Below are positions 8,894 to 17,192 of a stretch of 32,802 nt of DNA, piece after piece. Numbering within the stretch: position 1 is the stretch's first letter; each line of letters starts with the position of its first letter. Source of the stretch: Candidatus Kaiserbacteria bacterium (GTDB lineage Bacteria; Patescibacteriota; Minisyncoccia; Phycocordibacterales; UBA2100); NCBI GenBank assembly GCA_016217975.1, contig JACRFH010000009.1:1-32802 (forward strand), in the 5' to 3' direction. Position numbers and translations under genes: made by a program. The notes below the pieces were generated by a model. The model was not told the origin of the DNA. It did no database searches and saw only the letters and a program-made list of their open reading frames with translations.

Positions 8894-10111
8894 ATGAATG
8901 CCTTCGAAAACGCGCTTGCCCAGCTCGCGCGGGCCAGTGCTGTGCGGACTGTTTCCCCGGCAATCCTTGCAAGACTCTCCAAAGCAGAGCGCGAAATCAC
9001 CGTGTCGATTCCCGTCACGATGGACGATGGCGCAGAGAGGCTTTTTGAAGGCTATCGTGTCCAGCACTCAAGCGCGCGTGGGCCCTATAAGGGCGGCATT
9101 CGCTATCATCCGCATGCCGATATCTTTGAGGTGCGTGCTCTCGCATTTTGGATGACGCTCAAATGCGCGGTCGCGGGGATTCCTATGGGTGGCGGCAAAG
9201 GCGGAATCACGGTTGATCCTCGAGACCTTTCCAAAGGCGAGCTTGAGCGCTTGTCTCGCGGTTGGGTCAAGCGCATGTATCCAATATTAGGACCGAAACA
9301 AGATGTGCCAGCGCCTGACGTAAATACGACTCCCGAGATCATGGGATGGATGGCTGACGAATACTCGAAACTCACCGGAGACATGACGAACGCGACATTT
9401 ACCGGAAAGCCGCTCGACAAAGGTGGGTCAGAAGGAAGAGGTGCTGCAACGGGACTCGGCGGGTTTTATGTGTTTGAGGCTCTTCGGGAATATCTCGAGC
9501 TCCCCGAAAAATGCCGCGTAGTCATCCAAGGTATGGGCAATGTGGGAGGTAATGCGGCGCGAATCTTTCATGAGCATGGGCACACAATAATCGGCATATC
9601 GGATTCTGCGGGAGGATTTGTGCGAATGCAGGGGATAGATCCGGCAAAGATTGAGGCGCACAAAAAAGAACACGGCTCACTAGCGGGATTCCCAGGAGGT
9701 GAGGTGATAGACAATTCTGATTTCTTGGAGCTAGAATGTGATCTTCTTATTCCTGCGGCGCTTGAGAATCAGATCACTGGCGACAACGCGTCGCGCATCA
9801 AGACTCGCGCCGTGCTTGAACTTGCAAATGGTCCAACGACTCCGGAAGCAGATGATATATTGTTTAGTAAACACATTGCTGTCGTTCCCGATATTTTGGC
9901 AAACGCAGGAGGTGTTGTCGTCTCAACGTTTGAATGGGAGCAAAATCTGAAGGGCGAGCATTGGACCGAGGAGGACGTCAATGCTCGACTCAAAGAATTG
10001 ATGCAGCGAGAAGCTGCTGCAATCGCCGCGCGCGCCAAGGAGCTCAAGACCGATCTCCGCAGAGCCGCATTTATTGTCGCAATCGAGCGGCTTGAAAAGG
10101 CGATGGTATAA
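8894..10111 (+). CDS. gdhA: Glu/Leu/Phe/Val dehydrogenase (glutamate dehydrogenase)
   Basis: GPYKGGIRYHP, LKCAVAGIPMGGGKGGI, DVPAPDVNT, VVIQGMGNVGGNAA, PDILANAGGVVVSTFEWEQN. Confidence 0.95.
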   Translation: MNAFENALAQLARASAVRTVSPAILARLSKAEREITVSIPVTMDDGAERLFEGYRVQHSSARGPYKGGIRYHPHADIFEVRALAFWMTLKCAVAGIPMGGGKGGITVDPRDLSKGELERLSRGWVKRMYPILGPKQDVPAPDVNTTPEIMGWMADEYSKLTGDMTNATFTGKPLDKGGSEGRGAATGLGGFYVFEALREYLELPEKCRVVIQGMGNVGGNAARIFHEHGHTIIGISDSAGGFVRMQGIDPAKIEAHKKEHGSLAGFPGGEVIDNSDFLELECDLLIPAALENQITGDNASRIKTRAVLELANGPTTPEADDILFSKHIAVVPDILANAGGVVVSTFEWEQNLKGEHWTEEDVNARLKELMQREAAAIAARAKELKTDLRRAAFIVAIERLEKAMV

Positions 10112-10119
10112 TCTCTGGC

Positions 10120-10485
10120 ATGAATATGCAGCAATTCGCTCCGATTGTTTTGCGATACGGTCTCGCCGGCCTCTTTTTATGGTTCGGCATCTCGCAGCTC
10201 ACGGCGCCACAAGACTGGGTCTCATGGGTGCCTGCGTGGGCACCGAATCTTCTCCACTCTGATGTGCGTTTAGTTGTACTTCTGAACGGCGGATTTGAAA
10301 CGATTGGCGGCATTCTCCTTGTGATGGGGCTATACGTTCGATGGGTCGCGGCATTTCTCGGACTCCACCTTCTCGTCATCGCATACGAAATCGGCTACGA
10401 CGCAATTGCCATCCGTGATCTTTGTATCGCCGTCGCATGTTTTGCATCTGCACTCTTTGGAAAAGACAACTGGTCACTCGGTTGA
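10120..10485 (+). CDS. DoxX-like/DoxD-like membrane protein
   Basis: Four hydrophobic segments; LRYGLAGLFLWFGISQL and LNGGFETIGGILLVMGLYVRWVAAFLGLHLL pattern; extended -10 TGGTATAAT 7 nt before ATG. Confidence 0.7.
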   Translation: MNMQQFAPIVLRYGLAGLFLWFGISQLTAPQDWVSWVPAWAPNLLHSDVRLVVLLNGGFETIGGILLVMGLYVRWVAAFLGLHLLVIAYEIGYDAIAIRDLCIAVACFASALFGKDNWSLG

Positions 10486-10615
10486 TTAAGATCTTTCTCG
10501 ACAAATTCGCCGAGAGCGAGTAGGCTGGGCACATATGGCATACCCGGTCAGTACAATTTGGCATAGTTTCTGCCGCTGTTTGCTCATACAATTTTAGAAA
10601 ATATTCTTATTCTCT

Positions 10616-11908
10616 ATGTCGCGTACGCATCGAAGAAACCACAACAAAGGCAATGCCAAATTGTCCTACCGGGCATACACACCAACACCCAAGATCCTTA
10701 ATAAATACGCTGACCTGATGGTCAACTTTTGTTTGAGCATGGGTAAAGGGCTCAAGAAGGGGCAAGTGGTGCGCCTCTCGGCAACCGAGAGCGCAAAGCC
10801 ACTCTATATGGCGATACACAATGCGATCGTCAAGGCCGGCGGGCACGTGATATCCCACTATGCGCCTGACGAGGAAAATGGCGACATGCGTCGCAATACG
10901 TCGACGAGCCGTTTCTTCTACCAAAACGCGACCGACGAACAAGTCAAATTCTTTCCCGACAAATATTTGCGCGGTGTCATTGATCAAATAGACCACTCAC
11001 TTTTTATTCTTGCCGACAAAGACATGCATCTCATGGACGGCATTGATGCAAAAAAGATAATGGCGCGTGGGCTCGCGATGAAGCCGTTTATGGATTGGCG
11101 GCAGAAAAAAGAGCGCCAGGGAAGATTTGGCTGGACTATCTGCATGTATGGGACTCCTGCGATGGCCAAAGAGGCGGGTCTCTCCGAAAAAGCGTATTGG
11201 GACCAGATAATTAAGGCATGCTACCTCGACAAACCAAATCCCATTAAAGAATGGAAGAAGCTCTACAAAGAGATTGAAATGTACAGGCAAAAATTAAATA
11301 AGCTTTCGCCTTCGATAGACAAATTGCACGTGAAAGGCCCAGATGCGGATCTCTGGGTAACTCTCGGCAAGCGCAGACAGTGGCTCGCGGGCCGCGGCTA
11401 CAACATGCCGAGCTTTGAGATATTTACCAGCCCCGACTGGCGCGGTACCAATGGCTGGATCCGTTTCAACCAGCCACTCTATCGTTACGGCAGCAAGATT
11501 ACCGGGATTCAGCTCTGGTTCAAAAATGGCAAGGTTATCAAGAGTTCTGCTAAGAGCAATGAGAAGCTCCTTAAAGCGATGATCGCGACTAAAAATGCCG
11601 ACAAGATAGGTGAGTACTCGCTTACCGACGGCAGGCACTCTCGCATCACCAAATTCATGGCGGAGACGCTCTACGACGAAAACGTCGGCGGCCCATACGG
11701 CAACACGCACTTGGCACTTGGCATGGCCTACAAAGATACGTGCCATGGCAACATCGCCGACATGAGCGAAGACGAATTCACCGATCTCGGCTTCAACGAT
11801 TCGTCGGTGCACACCGACATCATCTCCACCACTCGCCGCACTGTGACCGCTCATCTCAAAGGAGGCACGCAGAAAGTTATCTACAAGAACGGACGATTTG
11901 TGCTCTGA
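10616..11908 (+). CDS. M29-type (thermophilic) aminopeptidase
   Basis: NMPSFEIFTSPDWRGTNGWIRFNQPLY, ENVGGPYGNTHLALGMAYKDT, VHTDIISTTRRTVTA motifs. Confidence 0.85.
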   Translation: MSRTHRRNHNKGNAKLSYRAYTPTPKILNKYADLMVNFCLSMGKGLKKGQVVRLSATESAKPLYMAIHNAIVKAGGHVISHYAPDEENGDMRRNTSTSRFFYQNATDEQVKFFPDKYLRGVIDQIDHSLFILADKDMHLMDGIDAKKIMARGLAMKPFMDWRQKKERQGRFGWTICMYGTPAMAKEAGLSEKAYWDQIIKACYLDKPNPIKEWKKLYKEIEMYRQKLNKLSPSIDKLHVKGPDADLWVTLGKRRQWLAGRGYNMPSFEIFTSPDWRGTNGWIRFNQPLYRYGSKITGIQLWFKNGKVIKSSAKSNEKLLKAMIATKNADKIGEYSLTDGRHSRITKFMAETLYDENVGGPYGNTHLALGMAYKDTCHGNIADMSEDEFTDLGFNDSSVHTDIISTTRRTVTAHLKGGTQKVIYKNGRFVL

Positions 11909-11926
11909 CGGTGATAGAATTGCCGC

Positions 11927-12097
11927 ATGGCAAGGCTTGGGAAAAGGCATAAGGGCAGAATTGGTGAGGTAAAGGCACGCTCGCAGGTATTTTCCGGCCG
12001 CAACAAACGATTCACGAAGGTGGATGCAAAGACGGGAAAATTCATGGATCAAATGGCCAAGAAATGGAAAGCGTTCAAGGGAGTAAAGAAAAAGTAA
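11927..12097 (+). CDS. Small basic protein, 56 aa (not in ORF track)
   Basis: Translated by hand: MARLGKRHKGRIGEVKARSQVFSGRNKRFTKVDAKTGKFMDQMAKKWKAFKGVKKK*. Extended -10 TGATAGAAT 6 nt before ATG, as for neighbouring genes. Confidence 0.6.
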   Translation: MARLGKRHKGRIGEVKARSQVFSGRNKRFTKVDAKTGKFMDQMAKKWKAFKGVKKK

Positions 12098-12155
12098 CTT
12101 TTCTTATTATTATGCGGTCGCACATAAATAAGAGCAGATAGAACTTTGTGAAGAA

Positions 12156-12701
12156 CTACTTTAGAAGCCGCAGTCTTACTTGGGTACCGATCCAATTAAA
12201 TACGAGTCCGATTGCAATTCCGCCGACGACATCGCTAAGATAGTGAACGCCAAGATAGAGTCGACTAAATGCGACAAGAAGTGCCAACATGGGTAGAAGA
12301 ATAATTAGAATACGTCTGCGGAGAATCGGCTCTGTCTGCATGAGAAGATAGGCGAGATATCCGTAAAGCGCCATCGAGAGCGTTGCGTGCGCGCTCGGAA
12401 ATGAGTAGAAGGGGCCTTCGGTGTATGCTTGATACATGATGTCTGGCCGCGCGCGAGAAACTAGATATTTCAAGACGAGAACGGTCGCGCCGCTTCCGCA
12501 GACTGCAATTGCGAGTCCAGCGGCATCAGCTACGCGTTTGCGTACGACGAGCCACAGGCCCACAACCACCATGAGCCCGAAAATGGTGACGCTGCTCCCA
12601 AATTCGCTTACCACAATGAAAAGATGTGTCGCTGCAAGATCTCGCAGAGCATAGAGCGTTTGCAGGACGTAGATATCAACGTCGAATACGAGATCCATCA
12701 T
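12156..12701 (-). CDS. PAP2-family membrane phosphatase
   Basis: KYLVSRARPD, YSFPSAHATLSMALYG, SRLYLGVHYLSDVVGGIAIG match the three PAP2 motifs; overlaps the upstream dgk-like gene by 4 nt. Confidence 0.92.
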   Translation of the reverse strand: MMDLVFDVDIYVLQTLYALRDLAATHLFIVVSEFGSSVTIFGLMVVVGLWLVVRKRVADAAGLAIAVCGSGATVLVLKYLVSRARPDIMYQAYTEGPFYSFPSAHATLSMALYGYLAYLLMQTEPILRRRILIILLPMLALLVAFSRLYLGVHYLSDVVGGIAIGLVFNWIGTQVRLRLLK

Positions 12702-13057
12702 AAGAATCTGAACATATGTGGAATAAAAATGATTACGCCAATAATCGCGGCAGACACTGATGCAAGAAAAACTCCCGCGGCGGCGAGGTCTTTGATTTTA
12801 CCCACATGGCTGTCGTGCGTGGGACGCAGCATGTCGCAAAGCTCTTCTAGGGCAGTATTCAAGGCTTCCGCGGAGAGGACAATGCCGATCGCGCCAATCA
12901 CAAAGAGCCACTCAATCGCCGAAAGGTGAAATGCAATTCCTAGCAGCACTGCGCATATTCCGAAGGCAATCTCAAGGCGAAAATTAAATTCCTCGCGCCA
13001 AGCAAGACGTAGACCTTTGAGTGCGTATCCAATACTGCGTATTTTTTTGTCTAGCAT
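12698..13057 (-). CDS. dgkA: Diacylglycerol/undecaprenol kinase family
   Basis: SIGYALKGLRLAWREEFNFRLE, IVLSAEALNTALEELCDML, KIKDLAAAGVFLASVSAAIIG. Confidence 0.92.
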   Translation of the reverse strand: MLDKKIRSIGYALKGLRLAWREEFNFRLEIAFGICAVLLGIAFHLSAIEWLFVIGAIGIVLSAEALNTALEELCDMLRPTHDSHVGKIKDLAAAGVFLASVSAAIIGVIIFIPHMFRFL

Positions 13058-13117
13058 GAGTCCGTAGTATACCCCATGACATATTGGAATTCCTATCTCA
13101 CGGGGTATACTCCTAGA

Positions 13118-14578
13118 ATGAGTGAAAGCGATTTGCGCGCGGAGAGACTTAAGAAACTTGAATTGCTGCGCGAAGCGGGCATGGATCCCTACCCGGCCTC
13201 GGTGGCGCGTACGGTCACCCTTGCCAGTTTCTTACAGCATTTCGACGATCTCCTTACGAGTGGTTATAGCGAAACTGTGGCGGGACGCATCATGGCCCTT
13301 CGCGGCCAGGGCGGAATCATGTTCGCGGATCTTTACGACGGTACTGCGCGAGTGCAGGCGGTGTTTCAGAAAGACGATATTGAAGAGGATGCGTTTTTGC
13401 TGTTTGCAAATGCGGTGGATAAAGGAGACTTCATTGAAGTGAGCGGTATCGCGTATGCGACCAAGCGCGGAGAAAAGTCCATAAAAGTATCTTCGTGGAA
13501 GATGCTCGCCAAGTCGTTGTTACCGGTTCCGGATGAGTGGTTTGGAGTCAAAGACGAAGAATTGAAGCTTCGTGAGCGATATCTTTCGATTCTTTTAGAT
13601 CCGGAACTTCGGGCGATGTTTGAACGCCGCGCGAGATTTTGGCAGACGATCCGTAATTTTTATCTTGAACGCGGATTTCTCGAGGTCGAGACGCCAATAC
13701 TGGAGACTTCGCCGGGAGGTGCCGATGCACGTCCGTTCGTGACGCACCACAATGCACTCGATATCGACGTATATCTGCGCATTTCGGCAGGGGAATTGTG
13801 GCAGAAACGGCTTATGGTTGCTGGATTTCCCAAGATCTTCGAGATCGGTCGCATCTTTAGAAATGAGGGTCAGTCACGCGAACACCTCCAGGACTACACA
13901 CAGCTCGAAAGCTACGAAGCGTTCAGCAGTCTGAAAGAAGGCGGGGATTTTGTGAAAGATCTATATAGGCGAATCGCAAAAGATGTGTACGGCACATACA
14001 CATTTAAGATCAATGATCATACCGTGGATCTTGCAGACGAATGGAAAGTGATAGATTTTTGCACGACGATAAAGGAAAAGTTCGATATTGATCCAGTCGA
14101 ATGTACTGAAGATGAGGCGATTCAGGCCGTGCGCAACGCGCAGATTCCGGTAGGAGAGGAGCTCAACAAGGCACGCGCTATGGATCATTTGTGGAAATCG
14201 ATTCGGAAGTCTATCTCGGGCCCTGCGTTTCTTGTGGGTGTGCCCGTATATCTTGAGCCGCTTGCTAAGCGCTATGCGGGTAATCCCGATACGGTAGAGC
14301 GTCTGCAAGTCATTATTGCTGGCTCGGAAGTGGGGAAGGGCTTTACCGAATTGAATGATCCGCAAGACCAACGCGATCGCTTTGAAGAGCAGCAAAAATT
14401 ACGCGATGCGGGTGACGCAGAGGCACAGCGACTGGACGAAGATTATGTTCGTGCCATGGAATACGGCATGCCACCCGCATTTGGCTTCGGCATGTCGGAG
14501 CGACTATTCTCGTTCCTCGAAAATCGCCCTGCCCATGAAGCGCAATTGTTTCCGCTTCTTCGTCCAAAACAATCGTGA
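13118..14578 (+). CDS. lysS: Lysyl-tRNA synthetase, class II
   Basis: FLEVETPILETSPGGADARPF, LRISAGELWQKRLMVAGFPKIFEIGRIFRNEG, PPAFGFGMSERLFSFL. Start at ATG 13118 with TATACT 6 nt upstream. Confidence 0.92.
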   Translation: MSESDLRAERLKKLELLREAGMDPYPASVARTVTLASFLQHFDDLLTSGYSETVAGRIMALRGQGGIMFADLYDGTARVQAVFQKDDIEEDAFLLFANAVDKGDFIEVSGIAYATKRGEKSIKVSSWKMLAKSLLPVPDEWFGVKDEELKLRERYLSILLDPELRAMFERRARFWQTIRNFYLERGFLEVETPILETSPGGADARPFVTHHNALDIDVYLRISAGELWQKRLMVAGFPKIFEIGRIFRNEGQSREHLQDYTQLESYEAFSSLKEGGDFVKDLYRRIAKDVYGTYTFKINDHTVDLADEWKVIDFCTTIKEKFDIDPVECTEDEAIQAVRNAQIPVGEELNKARAMDHLWKSIRKSISGPAFLVGVPVYLEPLAKRYAGNPDTVERLQVIIAGSEVGKGFTELNDPQDQRDRFEEQQKLRDAGDAEAQRLDEDYVRAMEYGMPPAFGFGMSERLFSFLENRPAHEAQLFPLLRPKQS

Positions 14579-14626
14579 TATAAAGGCTTTGACCGCGGCC
14601 ACGAAGAGCCGTGTGGTCATCCTCCT

Positions 14627-14664
14627 AGAGCCGCCTGCCCCTCCCCGGAAGCGGCTCTTTTTTT
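14627..14664 (+). terminator. Rho-independent terminator downstream of lysS
   Basis: AGAGCCGC (14627-14634) / GCGGCTCT (14651-14658) stem followed by a T run. Confidence 0.85.
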
Positions 14665-14678
14665 GATAGAATAGAGAG

Positions 14679-15251
14679 ATGAAAACAGTTTACGATGATC
14701 AGAGCCGAGCAGTCGTGTTCGGAGGAGGTTGCTTTTGGTGCACGGAGGCGGTGTTTCAGATGCTTAAGGGAGTATCGAAAGTCGAGAGTGGATATGCGGG
14801 TGGCAATCCGTCACCTGACGGAGAACATCCATCGTATGAAAGAGTGTCGAGTGGCGCGACGGGGCATGCAGAAGTAATTCACGTCACCTATGATTCCGCA
14901 ATCATCTCGTATGAAGATCTCCTTACCGTCTTTTTCGGCTCGCATGATCCGACAACTCCAAACAGGCAAGGCAATGACGTTGGCGAGCAATACCGCTCGG
15001 TAATCTTTTATTCAACTCCAGAAGAAAAAACCGCGGCGGAGAAATTGAGCAAAGAAGTCCAAGAATCACTTAAAGATGGAAGTCGCGTTGTCACGCAGAT
15101 TGAACCATTGGATACTTTTTACCCTGCCGAAGGCTATCATCAAAACTATTTCAAAGACAACGGATCAGCACCGTACTGTCAGCTTATTATCGAGCCCAAG
15201 CTTGAGAAGGTTCGTAAACGTTTTGCTGAACTCGTAAATCCTGAAGCATGA
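14679..15251 (+). CDS. msrA: Peptide-methionine (S)-S-oxide reductase
   Basis: VVFGGGCFWCTEAVFQMLKGV, SGYAGG, FFGSHDPTTPNRQGNDVGEQYRSVIFY. Confidence 0.95.
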   Translation: MKTVYDDQSRAVVFGGGCFWCTEAVFQMLKGVSKVESGYAGGNPSPDGEHPSYERVSSGATGHAEVIHVTYDSAIISYEDLLTVFFGSHDPTTPNRQGNDVGEQYRSVIFYSTPEEKTAAEKLSKEVQESLKDGSRVVTQIEPLDTFYPAEGYHQNYFKDNGSAPYCQLIIEPKLEKVRKRFAELVNPEA

Positions 15252-15637
15252 CCGAAGAAGAATTCGAAAAGCTAGTTGCGGAAGGGTACGAAAAGTTGCC
15301 AGAATGGGTCCGCGAGAAAATTAAGAACGTCGCACTCTTGGCTGAAGACGAGCCAAGCGAAGAAGATCGCAAAGCAGAAGGTCTGTCAGACGATGAGACG
15401 TTGCTCGGCCTCTACAAGGGCATACCACTTTCAGCTCGCGGCGAGAATTATGGCGTGGGAATGACGCTTCCGGATACGATCACGCTTTACAAACTTCCCA
15501 TACTCGAAGCAGCGGAAGAAGACGGCAAGCCAGTTGCTGATGTCGTAGCTGAAACGATCTGGCACGAATTTGCGCATCATTTTGGCATGGATGAGCATGA
15601 GGTGCGGTACCGCGAAAACGAGCGAGATGGGCATTGA
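15248..15637 (+). CDS. Zincin-like metallopeptidase family protein (minimal metalloprotease type)
   Basis: Active-site motif ETIWHEFAHHFGMDE; N-terminal EEFEKLVAEGYEKLPEWVREKIKNVALLAEDEP; ATGA overlap with msrA. Confidence 0.85.
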   Translation: MTEEEFEKLVAEGYEKLPEWVREKIKNVALLAEDEPSEEDRKAEGLSDDETLLGLYKGIPLSARGENYGVGMTLPDTITLYKLPILEAAEEDGKPVADVVAETIWHEFAHHFGMDEHEVRYRENERDGH

Positions 15638-15658
15638 ATTCATGCTATATTTCCGGTT

Positions 15659-16870
15659 ATGAAGCTGTCTGAACTTCTTCGAAATCGCCGTTATGTGTAT
15701 CAGCATTCGTCGGAGACTCTTGAGGAGATAACGGACGGACCGAAGAGGACCGTCTATCTGGGAGTAGACCCCACGGCAGATTCTATTCATGTCGGCAATT
15801 TGGCCGTTTACATGCTGCTCCGCAGATTTGCTGACGCGGGCCACAAGGTCATACTCGTTATCGGCGGTGGCACGGGCATGATTGGTGATCCGAAACCTGA
15901 CGCGGAAAGGGAATTGCTCGATGTGAGGGAGATACAGGCGCGTTCAGCAAAGCTAAGAAATCAGGCGCAAAGACTTCTTGGAGCTCCGAATGTGCAAATG
16001 GTCAACAATGCCGACTGGCTTACCAAGCTTAATCTGATCGAATTTCTGCGCGACACAGGCAAACACTTTACGGTCAATTCGCTCATTAAGAAAGACGCGA
16101 TACATGCGCGTATGGAAAGTGACGAAGGAATTTCCTACACAGAGTTTTCTTATCCGCTTTTGCAGGCGTATGATTTTTGGCATCTCTACAAAGAATACGA
16201 CTGCAACGTGCAAATCGGCGGCTCTGATCAATGGGGCAATATCGTGGCGGGTGTGGATCTCATTCGTCGTAAGGAAAGCAAAATTGCATATGCACTCACA
16301 CTTCCGCTTATCATAGACAAAGCCACTCGCAGGAAATTCGGCAAGAGCGAGGGAAATGCAATCTGGCTCGATCCCGAAAAAACCTCGCCGTATCAGTTTT
16401 ATCAATTCTGGCTCAACGCGAGTGATGAGAGCGTTGAGGATTATCTGAAACTGTTTACCTTGCTCTCTGACGACGAGATCAGAGCGGTAATGAGAGAGCA
16501 GCGAGAGAATTCTGCAAGCCGACCTGCACAGAAGAAACTTGCGCAGGAAGTTACCGCATTGGTGCATGGCAAGAATGAGGCAGAAAAGGCGGAGAAAAGC
16601 TCGGCAGCGCTTTTCAGTGGGTCGGTCGCGAATCTTAGTGCAGATGTCCTCAAAACGCAGGTAGCTCTTGGCGACGCCATAGTTGGTGTACTTCTTTCGA
16701 CAAAACTCGCTTCATCGAAACGTGAAGCGAGGCAATTCCTGGAGGATGGCGCTGTTACGCTCAACGGTGAAACAATGACGGATCGTCCTTTGGCGGAATC
16801 AGACTTTAAAGACGGTAAAGCGCTTCTGAAGCGTGGTAAAAGAAACGTGTGCGTGTTGGCCCTGAAATAA
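15659..16870 (+). CDS. tyrS: Tyrosyl-tRNA synthetase
   Basis: YLGVDPTADSIHVGNLAVYMLLRRF, YPLLQAYDFWHLY, QIGGSDQWGNIVAGVDLIRR, KFGKSEGNAIWLDP, C-terminal S4-like domain. Confidence 0.96.
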   Translation: MKLSELLRNRRYVYQHSSETLEEITDGPKRTVYLGVDPTADSIHVGNLAVYMLLRRFADAGHKVILVIGGGTGMIGDPKPDAERELLDVREIQARSAKLRNQAQRLLGAPNVQMVNNADWLTKLNLIEFLRDTGKHFTVNSLIKKDAIHARMESDEGISYTEFSYPLLQAYDFWHLYKEYDCNVQIGGSDQWGNIVAGVDLIRRKESKIAYALTLPLIIDKATRRKFGKSEGNAIWLDPEKTSPYQFYQFWLNASDESVEDYLKLFTLLSDDEIRAVMREQRENSASRPAQKKLAQEVTALVHGKNEAEKAEKSSAALFSGSVANLSADVLKTQVALGDAIVGVLLSTKLASSKREARQFLEDGAVTLNGETMTDRPLAESDFKDGKALLKRGKRNVCVLALK

Positions 16871-16873
16871 AGA

Positions 16874-17116
16874 TCAGTCGGGGTCGTGAAAATCCTCGTT
16901 CTTGTTCCTAGGAAGCTCGGGTCGTATCAAACCTTCTTCTCCGAGTGCATCGGTGAGTGGATCGACTATTGTTCCCGGCTGTTCCTCATTATCGCTCGCC
17001 GCCGCATCTCTTGAGTTATAGCCCAAGTCTCGCAACCGCTCTTCCTTTGTCCATTTATCCCGATTCAAGGGTAACGGTCGCCTAGTGTTGTCTCGCAGCT
17101 TTTCTCCTTTTCCCAT
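16874..17116 (-). CDS. Hypothetical charged protein, 80 aa
   Basis: ORF MGKGEKLRDNTRRPLPLNRDKWTKEERLRDLGYNSRD...HDPD; GATAAT 6 nt upstream of the chosen ATG on the minus strand. Confidence 0.5.
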   Translation of the reverse strand: MGKGEKLRDNTRRPLPLNRDKWTKEERLRDLGYNSRDAAASDNEEQPGTIVDPLTDALGEEGLIRPELPRNKNEDFHDPD

Positions 17117-17192
17117 GCAGGCATTATCTCCCAAAGGATTTCGAACGCAATCTCGTTGCTAACAAGCCTCTTTTCCGGCACACTGGGGCGTC

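Noticed and set aside
8841-8972. Upstream start of tgt at 8972
   Set aside because: It would overlap the gdhA CDS and promoter; Tgt homology begins near 8816-8840.
14355-14666. 103-aa ORF ending in ...PPRKRLFF across the lysS terminator, considered as an msrA leader peptide
   Set aside because: Most of it is out of frame inside lysS. No clear promoter or start directly ahead of the terminator was found, unlike the carA leader.
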